From Zygophlyctis sp. KS116 (Eukaryota > Chytridiomycota): a stretch of DNA of 64,000 bases. This document shows, one piece after another, positions 14,855 to 26,972 of the stretch. The notes below the pieces were generated by a model that saw only the letters and a program-made list of their open reading frames with translations, ran no database searches and was not told the DNA's origin. Numbering within the stretch: the first letter of the stretch is position 1; every line of letters begins with the position of its first letter. The translations under genes were made by a program, and so were the position numbers. The stretch covers positions 1 through 64,000 of the forward strand of contig BAAFSQ010000012.1 of assembly GCA_054661495.1 (NCBI GenBank), given 5' to 3'.

Positions 14855-16181
14855 TTACGAACTGCTTAGAGTGTTTCCATATATGAAAACTAGTGCCTTT
14901 TCAATAGTTTCCAAATCATTCATCATCCCAATGTGAGAATATTTAGTATATAGTACATGATAGTCATAGCCAAGAGGCATCATTGCTGTGTCTTTTGACA
15001 CCACTCCGTCTCCAGGGGCAAAGTTACACGGACTAGAGATCCTAAGTTCTGTCTGACTGGTATATGTATGATCATGACTGTGCCTACTTTTAGATCTATG
15101 AGTTTTGTAATGTGCCTTGAGCCGTGTCGGGGTTGGCCATGAATCTGAAGTCACAACTACAAAAACGCTATTTGATAGTGGAGACCTTGCCAGAGAATCA
15201 GAAAATTCCTTTGCATCTTTGAGAGAATTTTTCAAATAATCCAACTTGCTTTTATTACTAGGAACAATTTTAGAAATCCGATTCTCCAACCACTCATCAG
15301 AACTGAAAAAATCAATCAAAATATCTTCATTTTTGGAATCAACTAGAGCTTTACCATCTTTTGGTAAGAATAAGAATGAGCTTGGTGAACCAAAGTGTAG
15401 TTCTGGTGAGAATGCACGAGATAATGGAGCGCCTTATAATTAAAAATTTAAAGGATACCTTTTTGTATACCCCATAAAACTAAAGGAACACCTCCCAGAC
15501 CAAAAGGAGTCCCACAAAAAACTATACCTTTTACCAATTCTGGCTTTTGCTGTGCTGTAGAAAGTGCAATCATTCCTCCCATTGAATGAGCAATAATGAC
15601 TATTTTTTCGTTCCCATTATCAGAATATAATTTTTCTAAATATTGTATCATATTTTGAGTCATGACTTGACCAGACAACCTCCTTAAATATTATAAGTCA
15701 AGACTTACCAATCATATGCGTATTGATGCAATCTAAATGAGCCATTAGACTTTTCTGCATATGAATTCAACTCCTTTATGAGTCCTGAACAAACATCTAA
15801 TGGTCCAATTCTATCTAATAACCCATTTGGTTCCCATTCCTTTTCTGTTGTAAGAGTACACTTTTTAAGTCCTAACACGATATCCATTGACAGCCATCCA
15901 AGCTCACCTTCCGCATCTTTTAAATGAGATCCATAGTATCCCCCCATAACAACCAAATCCCCTTTGCAAAAGCTAAACTTTGCATTTGACTCGTTCTGAA
16001 CAAGATTATGCAACAGATTAAAGTTCCATTTGACTTTTTTCCAAGAGTTATCTTTAAATGATTCCGGCATATTTCCCAACGGCAACCTTGAGTATTTGGT
16101 TGGATCGGAATCAACTGAATGATCAGCTTCTATGGCAAGACCCTGCTGCATAACTGCTTTCCTGGCCTCATTCCCAAACAT
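14855..16181 (-). CDS. LCAT-like alpha/beta hydrolase (lipase/acyltransferase)
   Basis: Exons 16181-15709, 15682-15459 and 15432-14855 encode 424 residues. The nucleophile elbow is IIAHSMGGMIAL, preceded by LHQYAYDWRLSG as in the lecithin:cholesterol acyltransferase superfamily. The acid is likely in GDGVVSKDTAMMP and the histidine in YSHIGMMND. There is no clear signal peptide or transmembrane segment, so it may be an intracellular lipase rather than a secreted acyltransferase. The substrate is unknown. Its ATG (16179-16181 on the complement) overlaps the ATG of the divergent TCF25 gene. A second in-frame ATG lies 10 codons downstream, so the true start could be later. Confidence 0.75.
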
Positions 16182-18140
16182 GCGAGCATTAAGAAAGCTG
16201 AAGCTTCAGAGGGAGCAAGAGGCCCAAGAAGAAGAATCGGATCATGAGGAAGAGCAAGAGGAATTTGTATCTACTCCGCTCAATGCGTTTGCTTTATTGC
16301 AGGCCGAGAGCTCTGATTCCGAGTCTGAAGAGTCGGTAGAGTCTCTAGATGAAGCCGCAAATACACAAATAGACATGGTTGACAAGCAAGCACATACATT
16401 GGCCAAACCGAAAGATAAATCCAAGGCTGCAGATGTAGAAGATGATTGGGAACTATTATTGGTGGATTTTAAACAAGATAAGCAAACTATTGCAGTTCAG
16501 GAGCCATTAAGTACATTAAGTCTAAAGCAGATTCTAGGAATTAATTCACTGTGCTTGGATCCTCAAGTAGAATTAAAGAGGATGTTTGGAAGTGTTGCAG
16601 TGGAAGAACAGACTAAAAGCAAAGGTCGGGCTCGGAAACGTGTCCCGGTAAAGGATGGGATTCTTGTAAAGTTTAAAGATACTTGGCCCCGATTGACTAA
16701 GCTAGGATTATCAATGGAAGTTTTAAGAATGGAAGGAGGTAATGATTCAAGTTGGCTAAATTAAGATTTTAAAGTCTTCTCGTTTGATCATTCCAGGTTT
16801 TATAATGATATTCAAATTCAGTTTTATCAGGCGGTACAAACGCATTCTCCAAATACACTTGTACAGCTCTTGCATATGTTTCCTTATCATATTGATTCTC
16901 TTCTTCAATTATCAGAGGTTTGTAGAATGAGTGGAGATTCTGAAATGACTATACAATGCGTGGAACGGGCATTATTTGCTTTTGAAAAGGCTTTTCATCC
17001 TACCTTTCAGTTTTCAACTTGTAGTTGTAAATTGGATTTTGATAGGGTAGAGAATAGATCTTTCTTTTTAGCAGTTTTCAGACAAATTCAGATTGTTACG
17101 AGGCAAGGATGTTGGAGAACGGCGTTAGAATGGAGTAAATTACTATTTAGGTATGAAGCTAAAGATTTAACAATAAAGTATAAATATTGACCAAGATCCA
17201 TATGCAGTTATTTTAATGTTGGATTTCTTTGCTCTAAAATCTAATCAATATGAATGGGTTATTGAATTCTGGGAACTTTTTAAGGATTCGAAAAAATTAA
17301 ATCTTTTCCCAAACTGGACATTTTCAAGAGCCTTGGCAACTTTTGAACTGGAAAGTTTACAAAAAAAGGATCATACCAATAGTTCTAAAATGCTTGTTGA
17401 TGCGATTCTTGTATTCCCATCAATAATTCCCCAACTTTTTCAGCTCGCCTCTATAAATGATGATGTGTCTCATCCTTTTTTCTCCCAGCAGGAAGAATCC
17501 TCTTGGCTTGAAATTGTAGTAAAGATTTTTATGATTAACCATTCTTCTCTTTGGAAAATGTCGGATTCAATAACTTGGATGCGGGAATCAGTGAAGACTG
17601 CATTTAATTTGGTTTCTCAGCAGGAAAATTTACTGCATGGCTCTGAAATCCGATCTACTTTGCTCAAAGAAGAGATTCCTTCAAATATTCTTCGATTTAT
17701 AATTGTCTCTGGTAATATTTCTTATTTTCTAATTTTCAGATATAGATTCATTGAGAAGACCGATTTCACCATTTATATCTAGACAAATTCATTCTTATGA
17801 TCCTCTCCCTCCTCCAACGGCTATAAGATCTACTTATGATGTATTTTTCGAAACACAAAGAAATTCTAATCCTTTGGCCAATGCTACATTCTTGTCTGGG
17901 CTTTTTCGTTCATTCCTTCCATGGACTAATACCGAAAACCTTCCAGAGGCATTCGAAAATGCGCAGCCGGTGATTAACAGGCAACATGCGGCTTTACTTG
18001 CAGCCCAAAATGAAATGCCTCAGTTTTTTGGAGCGAACCAAACAGTTGAAACACTTGATTGGCTACAAACGCTGAGAGATTCTCTAATGGAACTTGTGGA
18101 AAATCCAGAGGAAGATCAGAATGATGACAATTCAGAGTAA
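16180..18140 (+). CDS. RQC1: TCF25/Rqc1 (ribosome quality control complex subunit 1)
   Basis: Exons 16180-16738, 16766-17150, 17179-17711 and 17740-18140 encode 625 residues. The N-terminus MRALRKLKLQREQ matches the conserved start of TCF25 (Nulp1), and an acidic stretch follows. The body contains the TCF25 signature WPRLTKLGLSMEVL, FPYHIDSLLQLSEVCR, AFEKAFHPTF and ENRSFFLAVFRQI, and a Pro-rich YDPLPPP motif near the end. In yeast Rqc1 works with Ltn1 and Rqc2 to ubiquitinate nascent chains on stalled 60S subunits. An alternative in-frame ATG at 16132 would extend into the divergent gene; the family start favours 16180. Confidence 0.93.
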
Positions 18141-18165
18141 TTATCTTATTAAAATAAAACTTTTC

Positions 18166-21100
18166 CTAATCATTTTCTTCAAGTTTGGTTTTTTTGCTAC
18201 CGAAATTTAAACGAACTTTCAAGCTTCCTCCATCACCTGATTCTCTAGGACGCTTTTTAGTATCTTGCTGGGCCCTATTTGCCATTTCGTGATCTGCATC
18301 AGTAACCTTAATTTGACCATTGGGAGCCAGTCGCTCTTTAGTAGATAAGAAAACATTTTTCAGTTGAGTAGCATCTTCAAATACCATAGATCCATCCTCG
18401 TTATAAGTCATTGCATTGTCAAACATGAGCATAAAATCAGAAACAAAGTCTTGAAGAGACTTGTAATATGTGGAGGCGATTCGATGTGAAATCATATCCA
18501 TAGCTATTGGATTTTTAATAAGCAGGTAATAATCGCGGTAATCTGCTTTGTCAGGAAGAGTTAAAAACAACCCCGATCTTCTTCTAGAATAACTATAAGA
18601 TAAGAAATAAGAATCTCACCCATCATCGTCTTCTACTTCCAATTCCTCCACTGCTTTGAAGCAAGCATTTGCTATGCGAGTCAGAGCTTGGCGTGTTGTC
18701 GGATCAAGAGTTTCTGGGGCATCAGGATCTACTCCTGCAAAAATCTTTTTCTTGCGAGATTTTTTGTTCTCAGATAGATCTGAGTTGACATCCTCCACTG
18801 ATTGCTCCGAAACTAGTCCAGAGCTTCTACGATTGCGAGATTTTCTTCCAGATCTAGCCATTAAATCTCTTGATGAGTGTGATTCAACATCTGAAGTCTG
18901 GAACTGATCATCGATTTCCCCATTCATATCATCTGAATCTGCCATATTTTCTCTTTTCTTTGATTTGGTTTGTTCTCTCTTTAGCTTATTTTCACGTGTG
19001 CGCTCAATAAATCCATCAACATCCCCTTCATCAAGAGCAGTCAAAAATTGATTATCATTGAGTCCATCGTCATACACAACATTTTTTCGTGATCTTCCAC
19101 CACGTCCGTATTCTATTGGAATTTCATCCTTTATTTCTGGATCCTCAATATATATGACCGGCAACTCGGAATCCTGCATGAGACGTGGTGGGACAGTGCC
19201 TTCTCCACCAGAGTTTTCCCATTCCAATTGCTCCTGCGCTCTCCTTTCTTCATCCATCTTATTGTACATTGCCAGCTCTTCTTCTCCTCTTGAAATGATT
19301 TCATTTAATTCATTATCTTCCAAATTATCATTTTCTTCTTTAAGCTCCTCATCTTCATCATCGTTCCCAAATAAGGCACGCAACAAATCTTCTCTCTCTG
19401 AATCCGTAGTTTTGTTATCAAATTTCCCAGCTTGAATGACTTTTCCATCCATGTCCAATTTATACTGTGCTCTAGCAAGAATACTTTCCTCAATAGATTT
19501 AGAGGTAATTAAGCGTAAAATACGAACTTCCTTTGTTTGACCAATACGATGGGCTCTATCTTGAGCTTGTAAGTCCTGATGAGGATTCCAATCCGAATCA
19601 AAAATAATGACAGTATCTGCTACTTGAAGATTTAAACCGAGACCTCCCGCACGAGTACTGAGGAGAAAGCAAAATGGTGGATTTTCTGTAGCATTGAATA
19701 CTTTCAACATTGAAGTCCTATCATCTGCTTTTGTTTGACCATCCAAGCGAAGGTAGGTTAATTCTTTGAAACGTAGATAATCTTCCATAATATTCATAAC
19801 TTGGGTCATTTGGAAAAACATCAATACACGATGACCAGCTGCTTTGAATTTAGGAAGGATTCTGTCCAATAATTCGAATTTTCCAGCCACTCTGAAAAGA
19901 TTGCGATCAGTTAGTCGAGCTGGGTTAATAGAATCTTCAACTTCTTCAAATACATAAGGGTGATTGCAGATCTTACGAAACTGCATAACAAGATTGTTCA
20001 GAACCTTTTTCCTAGCAGCTCCTTCTGCACCAAAATGAGCCTTTCTATTTCGAATTTGATCATACAGTCTAAGCTGAAGGGCTGACATTGGGCACTTTAT
20101 AATAGTTTCTACTTTATCAGGTAAATCCTTTTCCACATCTTTTTTTAAGCGACGAAGCAAGAAAGGTCGAAGAACTTTGTGAAGTCTTCGGATAATCAAC
20201 AGCTGTTCTTCTTCATTCAGGTCAATCTTTTCCTGGCCTGATTCGCGCGCAAAAGGTTGATTAAACCATTCATCAAATGATCTAACAGAGTTAAAAATTT
20301 TGGGAAGGATAAAATTAAGAAGCGCCCACAACTCAGGCAAATTATTCTAATGATTCAAGAAAAAACTCTTACCTGTAGAGGAGTACCAGTCAAAATAATC
20401 CTATATCGAGTATGATAATATTGCATAAGGGTGATCGATAGCTTTGAATTATTGTTCTTCATTCGATGACCCTCATCAATTATCATATGTATCCACTTAA
20501 CCTTCGCCAAAAGAGGTCGATCACGAATGATATATTCGTAAGTCGTTAGTAATACATTGAAGTTTCCTGCTCTGACAAGATTGGAAGCATTTTTACGTTC
20601 TACAGGACCACCCTTATAAACTATTTTGACAACAGAAGGAGCCCATTTTTCAAATTCAAGAACCCAATTAGTCATTGTAGAGAGAGGAACAATTACTAAA
20701 AAGGGACCCGGTTGCTTTTTTTTCTCGATCAAATACGTGATCAAAGAGATGGTTTGAATAGTCTTTCCGAGACCCATTTCATCTGCAAGAATCCCATTTA
20801 AACGGTTATTATACAATGATACCATCCATTCCAGGCCTTTGATTTGGTATTCTTTGAGAGTACCCCCTACAAGTAGAGTAGACTGCTGAGTAACCTCTTC
20901 TTTAATACGATGAGCGGTATTATAATAATCCAAAATTTCTTCTTCTTCATCTTTTGGCTCATTTGAAACCACGGCAGTAGGAATTTCAATTTCACCAGTG
21001 GACTGTTTTTGCATATTAACAGCATTTGTAAGAGTAACCAAGAAGGATGTAGTTTGATTAAGAAGATGAGTAATTCTCTTATCCTTTGTTTTATCAATAA

Positions 21101-22191
21101 GTTTCATATAAGCTTCCTCATCATTTTCTTTAAGAGCTTTAAGACGATTCTCAGAAATTTGCTGTAATCGTTTCTCTTCCTCCTTGGCAGCATTAGCATG
21201 ATATCTCTGAACAGCCATTCCAAGTCTTGCAACTTTAGCACCTTGATTCCTATGAAACGACATCATATCTCTACCATGAGTAAGAATATGCGAAAGATAG
21301 TCCAAATGTTTTTGTCTTTCTTTTTTATCTCTTTCAGCTCTATTAGATCTCTCTTGTTTTTCTGTTTGTCTAGCTTCTCTTAAAGACTGTCGTTTCATTC
21401 TTTTAAAAGCAGATCTATCCACTGAAGTTGCAAGAGTAGTGGCTTTAGAAATTGAAGCCAGTAAATCCACTCTTAATTTCCTTTGTTTTTCCACTAATTT
21501 TATAGCCTTGAGTTCAATTAAAGCCTGAACTTTCAAAGAGTCATCATTACTTAAATTTGAGGGAAGTGATTCCAACTCCTTTACTCTAAAGCCTTAATTC
21601 TAAAATCAAATACCTTTGTTGTAATCTAGCATTAATCATTCTCCTTCTTTCCTTGAGTAATTGATTTGGATCAGGAGCTGAAGGCATTATTGAAGGAATA
21701 ACTAGTCTCTGCAAGACATCATTAGTTCCAGGCCTAGCTTTATTCAAGAATTCATAAGGATCCTGAGTTGGCTGTTTTTGTTTTTCTTGAGCAAAAGTTA
21801 CATCTACAATTTTTGAAGGCATTGGATCTCCTAGTGACGGAGCAGGAGCAGCAGGAGCAGAAGCTGAATTTCCAAACAATTTCCCTTGTAAGCCTTCTGA
21901 AATTGGTTTATTTACAGCCAACTGCTTCCAAGCCTCTATTTGAGTCTTTAAAGTATTAACATCTAGTTTCGGCGGTTCAACAATTTCCTTTTGTTTCATT
22001 GCCTGAGACTGTTGAGAATAATATCTCAATAGCGAAACTATTCTAGCAAATTCAGGATTATTTTCTTCGGTTGCACCCTTTTCTTTCAGCGCATGAGCCG
22101 TCTGTCAAGATTAGAATTTAAAACATACATCAATAAACGCTTTTATCTGCTCATGAGTTATCGACCCTGAAACTCTTGGTCGATTCTGCAT
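18166..22191 (-). CDS. STH1: SWI/SNF-RSC chromatin remodelling ATPase (Sth1/Snf2/BRG1)
   Basis: Exons 22191-22129, 22101-21614, 21585-20373, 20346-18620 and 18592-18166 encode 1,305 residues. In order: a short N-terminus with a QLQ-like segment (LKTQIEAWKQLA), an HSA helix rich in Arg/Glu that binds actin-related proteins, a Snf2 ATPase with DEMGLGKT, DEGHRMK and LTGTPLQNN, a helicase C lobe with RAGGLGLNLQ and AHRIGQTKEVR, a long acidic linker, and a C-terminal bromodomain with the acetyl-lysine-binding Asn in AMTYNEDGS. This is the catalytic subunit that slides or ejects nucleosomes. Only one such gene is visible here, so Sth1 versus Snf2 cannot be separated. Confidence 0.96.
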
Positions 22192-22332
22192 TTGTTTTTT
22201 TTAAATTGTATCCTAAAGTCAGCACACTACACAAACACTACGCCTTGGTTTCCCACCATCATTTTTGATCATGATCTAGTAGTCCGATATACTCTCCTAC
22301 TTTCATGTATTGGATTAATTTGTGCATTGAAA

Positions 22333-25209
22333 ATGTATTCTGATCATACTCTAATCATGGATCAGCGATCATTTCGCGTTGAGAAAATGAAATCAGTCAA
22401 AACATTTCCTCAAAGGATTCTGCCCGTTTACTGTCTATTGGCAGTTTACTTTTTATTTTGCTTATACTTTCTTAATCTACCAAGTCTAGACAACAAGGTT
22501 CCAAAGGAATGCAGTCATGCAAAGATTAATTATGGAACCAATGGCGTTAATCATCGTTGGCCTGCGGACAGAGGAAATTACTCTATTCTTCTTAAAAACT
22601 TTATATTACTAAATGGGGATGGAGAAGAAGCCAAGGAACTTGAAATTTTGGTAAAAAATGGAATTATTCAGGAAATTTCATCAAAGATAACTGGGGATTA
22701 TGATCAAGTTTATAATCTTAATGGAAGATATTTAACTCCTGGGCTTGTGGATATGCATTCACATTTGGGGACAGATTCTTGGCCAGAGTTTGAAGCGACT
22801 TCAGATACAAATGAAATGTCTTCAAATCCTGTTTTGCCTCAATTGAGATCTTTAGATGGAATTAATCCTGATGATTTGGCATTTAAAATAGTGAATGGGG
22901 TGATTTTATCTTTCTTTTAAAAATCTAAGGGAGGAGTAACGACAGCATTGATTCTTCCTGGGTCTGGTAATCTAATGGGAGGAGAAGCATTTGCTTTAAA
23001 GACACGAGTTTCAGATTCACATAGAGTGGAGGATATGCTACTAAACAAGGGGATGGCTGCAAAAGACTCTTGGAGATGGATGAAGATGGCTTGTGGAGAA
23101 AATCCAAAACGGATTTATGGTTCAAGGGATATTATGCCGGAATCTAGGTATTACTAAAGCAATAATGTAAAGAATGGGGTCTGCGTGGTTATTTAGACAA
23201 AGGTTTGATGCTGCTAAAAGGCTCAAGGAAGAGCAAGATGATTGGTGTCAAAATAATGACAGGGAGTCGAGATTTCCAACTGATCTTGCTTTAGAAAGTC
23301 TTGTAGCTCTTCTTAGAGGGCAAGTCAAGCTAAATGTACATTGTTACGAGGTGAATTGAATAAAAGCTAAAGTTAGACTTATGATATAGAAATGATGGTT
23401 AGAAATTCTCATGAATTTGGATTCAATATTAGTGCATTTCATCATGCATTAGAGGCTTGGATGGTTCCCGATCTACTCAAAGAAAATAATATTGGTGTGG
23501 CTTTATTTGTAATACATATTCTTGAATTTTTAATAATAGGCGGATCATTGGGGATATAAAAAGGAAGCTTACGGGACAAGTGTAAAAGCTCCGACAATTC
23601 TTTCATCTCACGGAATTGACGTTGCATTCAAGTCGGATCATCCGGTTATAAATTCTCAACATCTTATTTACGAAGCTGCAAAGGCTCATGCGTATGGATT
23701 TGATCCCAAGCTTGCAATTGCGGCTGTGACTTCGGTTCCGGCTAAGCTGATGGGTCAAGAATGGCGTATAGGAATGGTGAGTGAAGGATTTGATGCAGAT
23801 CTTGTAGTTTGGGATCGTTACCCTCTGAATATTGGGGCAAGTCCTGTACTTGTAATTACTGACGGTTTAACAACGCTTTCAAAGTTAGATTTGATTGAAG
23901 TCCAAAAGGAGCAAGTTCAGCAAAATCTTTCAAAAATACGTTTTGATATACCAAAAGATATTTCAAATTCCTTTAAAATGATAAATATTTCATACATCTA
24001 TGCCGATCGTGATAAAACATTTCAGAATGGAGAAGTTGTAGTTTTGAATGGGATTATAGATTGCATAGGCGAAGCAGGCTTGTGTAGTAAGGCAGCCTAT
24101 TCAGACTTGGATGTTATTGATGCTAATGGTGGATCTGTTATTCCTGTATTTTACAGTAAATTGATAATAGGGACTTATAGCTGGCAGGTCTAGATTGGGA
24201 CTGGAGGAAATACCCTCAGAGTCCATTACCAGTAACGGTTATCTCAATGATATTCCCGTCAAATCATTGACTCTTGCTCATGCTAGTGCAAAAGATGGTT
24301 TAAGACTCAACTATAACAATTCAAAATTGCTTCAGTCTGTTTTCAAGGGAGGTGATTTATTTACAAACTAATACCAGGGGTTCTTACAGCGATTTCTATC
24401 CCGCGAGCTATTGGTGTGATTTCTGGACAGAGTTGTGCTTTTTTGACAGGCTCAAGTGATATTCGCAATGCATTATTACTTGATTATAGTGCGATGCATT
24501 ACACGATTTCTAATTCCGCTAAAACATGTATACTTAATAGTAATTAATAATATAGCATCAACACCTACGATCTCACAGCAGATAGAAAAGCTTGAGGATG
24601 ATTTAAAGGGGTTAGTAAACAGTGGTATTCTTTCAAATACTATTGCTGTATATGTGGATGATGCAAACGATATTCTTAAAGTAGTGGAAATGAAAGAACG
24701 AATTTCGAACCTTAGAATCAAATCCTGGATAATAATTGGAGGAGTAGAATCTTGGACAGTAATATTTACAAAATTTGATTGAATAGGTTGCAAAAGAACT
24801 TAATGCATCCAATATTTCAGTACTATTAAACCCCAGTCGCTGCACTCCTTCTTCATGGGAGCATCAAAGATGCCGAATCCCATCGACCAAACCATCTGCA
24901 GTCTCTATTTTAAGAGATGCAGGTGTAAATGTTGGATTATCAGTTCCAGAAGACAATTTCCAGCGTGGATTACTCTGGGAAGCTGGATGGGCAAGAGCAG
25001 ATGATACAAAAATGAGCGTATCTGAATCAATTGGACTTGTATCTTGGAACATTGCTGACATGTATGGCCTACCACACGGAACTGGGAGAATTTTAGTAAA
25101 CACAACAGCAAGATTTATTCTTCATTCAGGAGAACCCGGCTCCCTTTCCTCTATGCCAAAATTAGTAATTGATTCTACGAGAATCGACGCCAGACCGGAA
25201 CAATCCTGA
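22333..25209 (+). CDS. Membrane-anchored amidohydrolase-superfamily protein
   Basis: Nine exons (22333-22899, 22930-23147, 23173-23350, 23377-23508, 23540-24145, 24171-24351, 24378-24527, 24556-24758, 24787-25209) encode 885 residues. A single hydrophobic segment near residue 35 (PVYCLLAVYFLFCLYFL) predicts a type II membrane protein. The metal-dependent hydrolase core has GLVDMHSHLG (HxH), LPGSGNLMGG, NVHCYE, SAFHHALEAW and the catalytic-type Asp in FKSDHPV. A second amidohydrolase-like half follows, with degenerate motifs. Similar large two-part proteins occur in fungi, but the substrate is not established. An internal ATG at 22357 is an alternative start. It overlaps the convergent gene's 3' end by 35 bp. 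Confidence 0.8.
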
Positions 25210-25639
25210 ACCAACTAGTTGATGATTTTGCTTTTTCTAACAACTTTTGCAAGTCTGACGGCCACCATCCTCCTTTTAAAAGATTTATGAATTTCCTAGC
25301 AGTCTCTGGTTGATCTGAAATTGAAGAGGTAATTTTAAAGAAATCCAGAGAGTCCTGTCCAGATTTTTCTTTTGAAATACTAGACACAAATGCATTTCCA
25401 ATTTCCAAAAAGTCCGAAACCCAATCAAACCGCTTTTCCATCACATCATCCATTGCGGTTAGGATATCTGCCACTTCCCATGCATTTACCAATTCTTGAT
25501 TCATCTTTTGCCGCAAAGTTGTAGAAATCTGTGAAGCTAAAGCCAAATTAGAGTCTTGGCCATTGTAAAAGTGGCTAATTGTCATTGATTTATGTACAGT
25601 AGAGTCATTTATAGACTTTAGATGAGAGTCATCAATCAT
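25175..25639 (-). CDS. Unknown 154-residue protein
   Basis: A single open frame from an ATG at 25639. It contains DDVMEKRFDWVSDFLEIG and LLKGGWWPSDLQKLLEKA, with no transmembrane segment or recognisable motif. Composition is mixed helix and looks coding. The frame stays open for a few codons upstream of the ATG to an AG at 25662, so a further 5' exon is possible. Its last 35 bp overlap the antisense 3' end of the amidohydrolase gene. No function is proposed. Confidence 0.5.
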   Translation of the reverse strand: MIDDSHLKSINDSTVHKSMTISHFYNGQDSNLALASQISTTLRQKMNQELVNAWEVADILTAMDDVMEKRFDWVSDFLEIGNAFVSSISKEKSGQDSLDFFKITSSISDQPETARKFINLLKGGWWPSDLQKLLEKAKSSTSWFRIVPVWRRFS

Positions 25640-25840
25640 ACAAACTGATAAAACCTGCTCCAGAACCTAATAAAATTTGCAACCTTAACTTTTGAGGTTT
25701 AGTTTCAGGGTAAATGGTCGATTTGGTTTCATCTTTACAGTTTCAATACTGTTTAGATGCCTCAAAAGGAAACTGAGCAACTAGGCTTGTAGTGCCATAT
25801 CTTGTTAATCCATTGTTAAAACAAATTGAATCAGCGATAA

Positions 25841-26969
25841 ATGGAGCCAACGATGAATTTTAGAATTATCACGAATAAAAATTTGATGGACGCTGACGAT
25901 TCAATTGAGCCAATCCACTCCATACAGTCACTAAATTCACTTAATTCTAATGAAGGAGATTTATCTGCACTAGTAATAGCTCCAACTCCTCAAGCTACTG
26001 ACCTACAGCAATTAGCCATCGACGCTGAAGATGAGCCAGTCTCAGAAATACTGCCGCAAGTTGAAAAAGAGGAATCGGAAAAAAGTGCTGATGTTGATGT
26101 TACTACTAATGATGCAAACGATGATGATGATTTTGGTGATTTTGGGAATTTTGCATCTACAACTGTTGAAATGTTTCCCGCTGCTGATGGAGAAACGCGA
26201 TTTTCACACTTTTCAGCTCATCTCACCAATCAAGATGTGAAAAATGGAATAAATCAGGTGTGGACAGTTTTAAAAGAGTTGGAATCAAGGCCTGAATCTA
26301 AAAAGGGTCTGATCAAGGATAAGAATAATATTGTACCTTTAGTCACTGATAAAGATTGGGTAAAGTTGACCGATGCATTAGTAAACGATACTGTCTTTTC
26401 AGAAAATGGGGGAGGTAGATTGGCGTGGAGGAGATCAATCATTAGGCAGAAATTCTTGGATTCGTTGAATATATCAATAGTAATTTGTTTAATTTTATAA
26501 TTAGACTAAAAAAAATCCTCCAGTTTCTCAAGTACCGACTACTCCTGAAGTAGCGCAAGAAGTTGTTATGCCAGTCAAGGAAGATATTCAAAAGGATAAA
26601 CCAAAAAATACTAAAAACCAACCGCTGAATGATAGAGAGAAAGATTTAACAGAAGCTAAAAAATTGTGTGATTCTTCTGAAGGTGATTTCTCCTAATTTG
26701 AACATTTAAGAAGAACTAAGGAAAAAATCTGTTCAGGAATTAGAATCTCTCCTTAAAAATATGCAAGCGTATCATCAGAAAATGTATGAACAGGCTAATT
26801 ATTGGCTTGATGCCAAGGAGCAGCTTATTATGGATGCTGAAACTCATAATAAGGTTATTGCTTCTCTGGTTCAATTTGCAAGAGATCAGCAGCAGGCTCC
26901 AAAAAGTATATTTTATAAAGATTTTAATTTTTAGATTCAAAGTCAACTAATAATACTAGGAAAAAATAA
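25841..26969 (+). CDS. DFGDFG-motif protein, possible clathrin/endosomal accessory factor
   Basis: Exons 25841-26479, 26505-26682, 26711-26905 and 26935-26969 encode 348 residues. An acidic, disordered N-terminus carries DDDDFGDFGNF, the kind of acidic-Phe motif that binds clathrin-adaptor ear domains in aftiphilin and related proteins. A conserved-looking region with GGGRLAWRRSIIRQKFLDSL follows, then a C-terminal coiled coil. The adaptor link is inference from the motif only. Its stop is 3 bp from the stop of the convergent helicase gene. Confidence 0.55.
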
Positions 26970-26972
26970 ATT

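Noticed and set aside
19058-19435. Ser-rich open frame antisense to STH1 on the plus strand
   Set aside because: It mirrors the acidic Glu/Asp linker of STH1. The sense strand has clear SWI/SNF homology, and the antisense frame has no motif.
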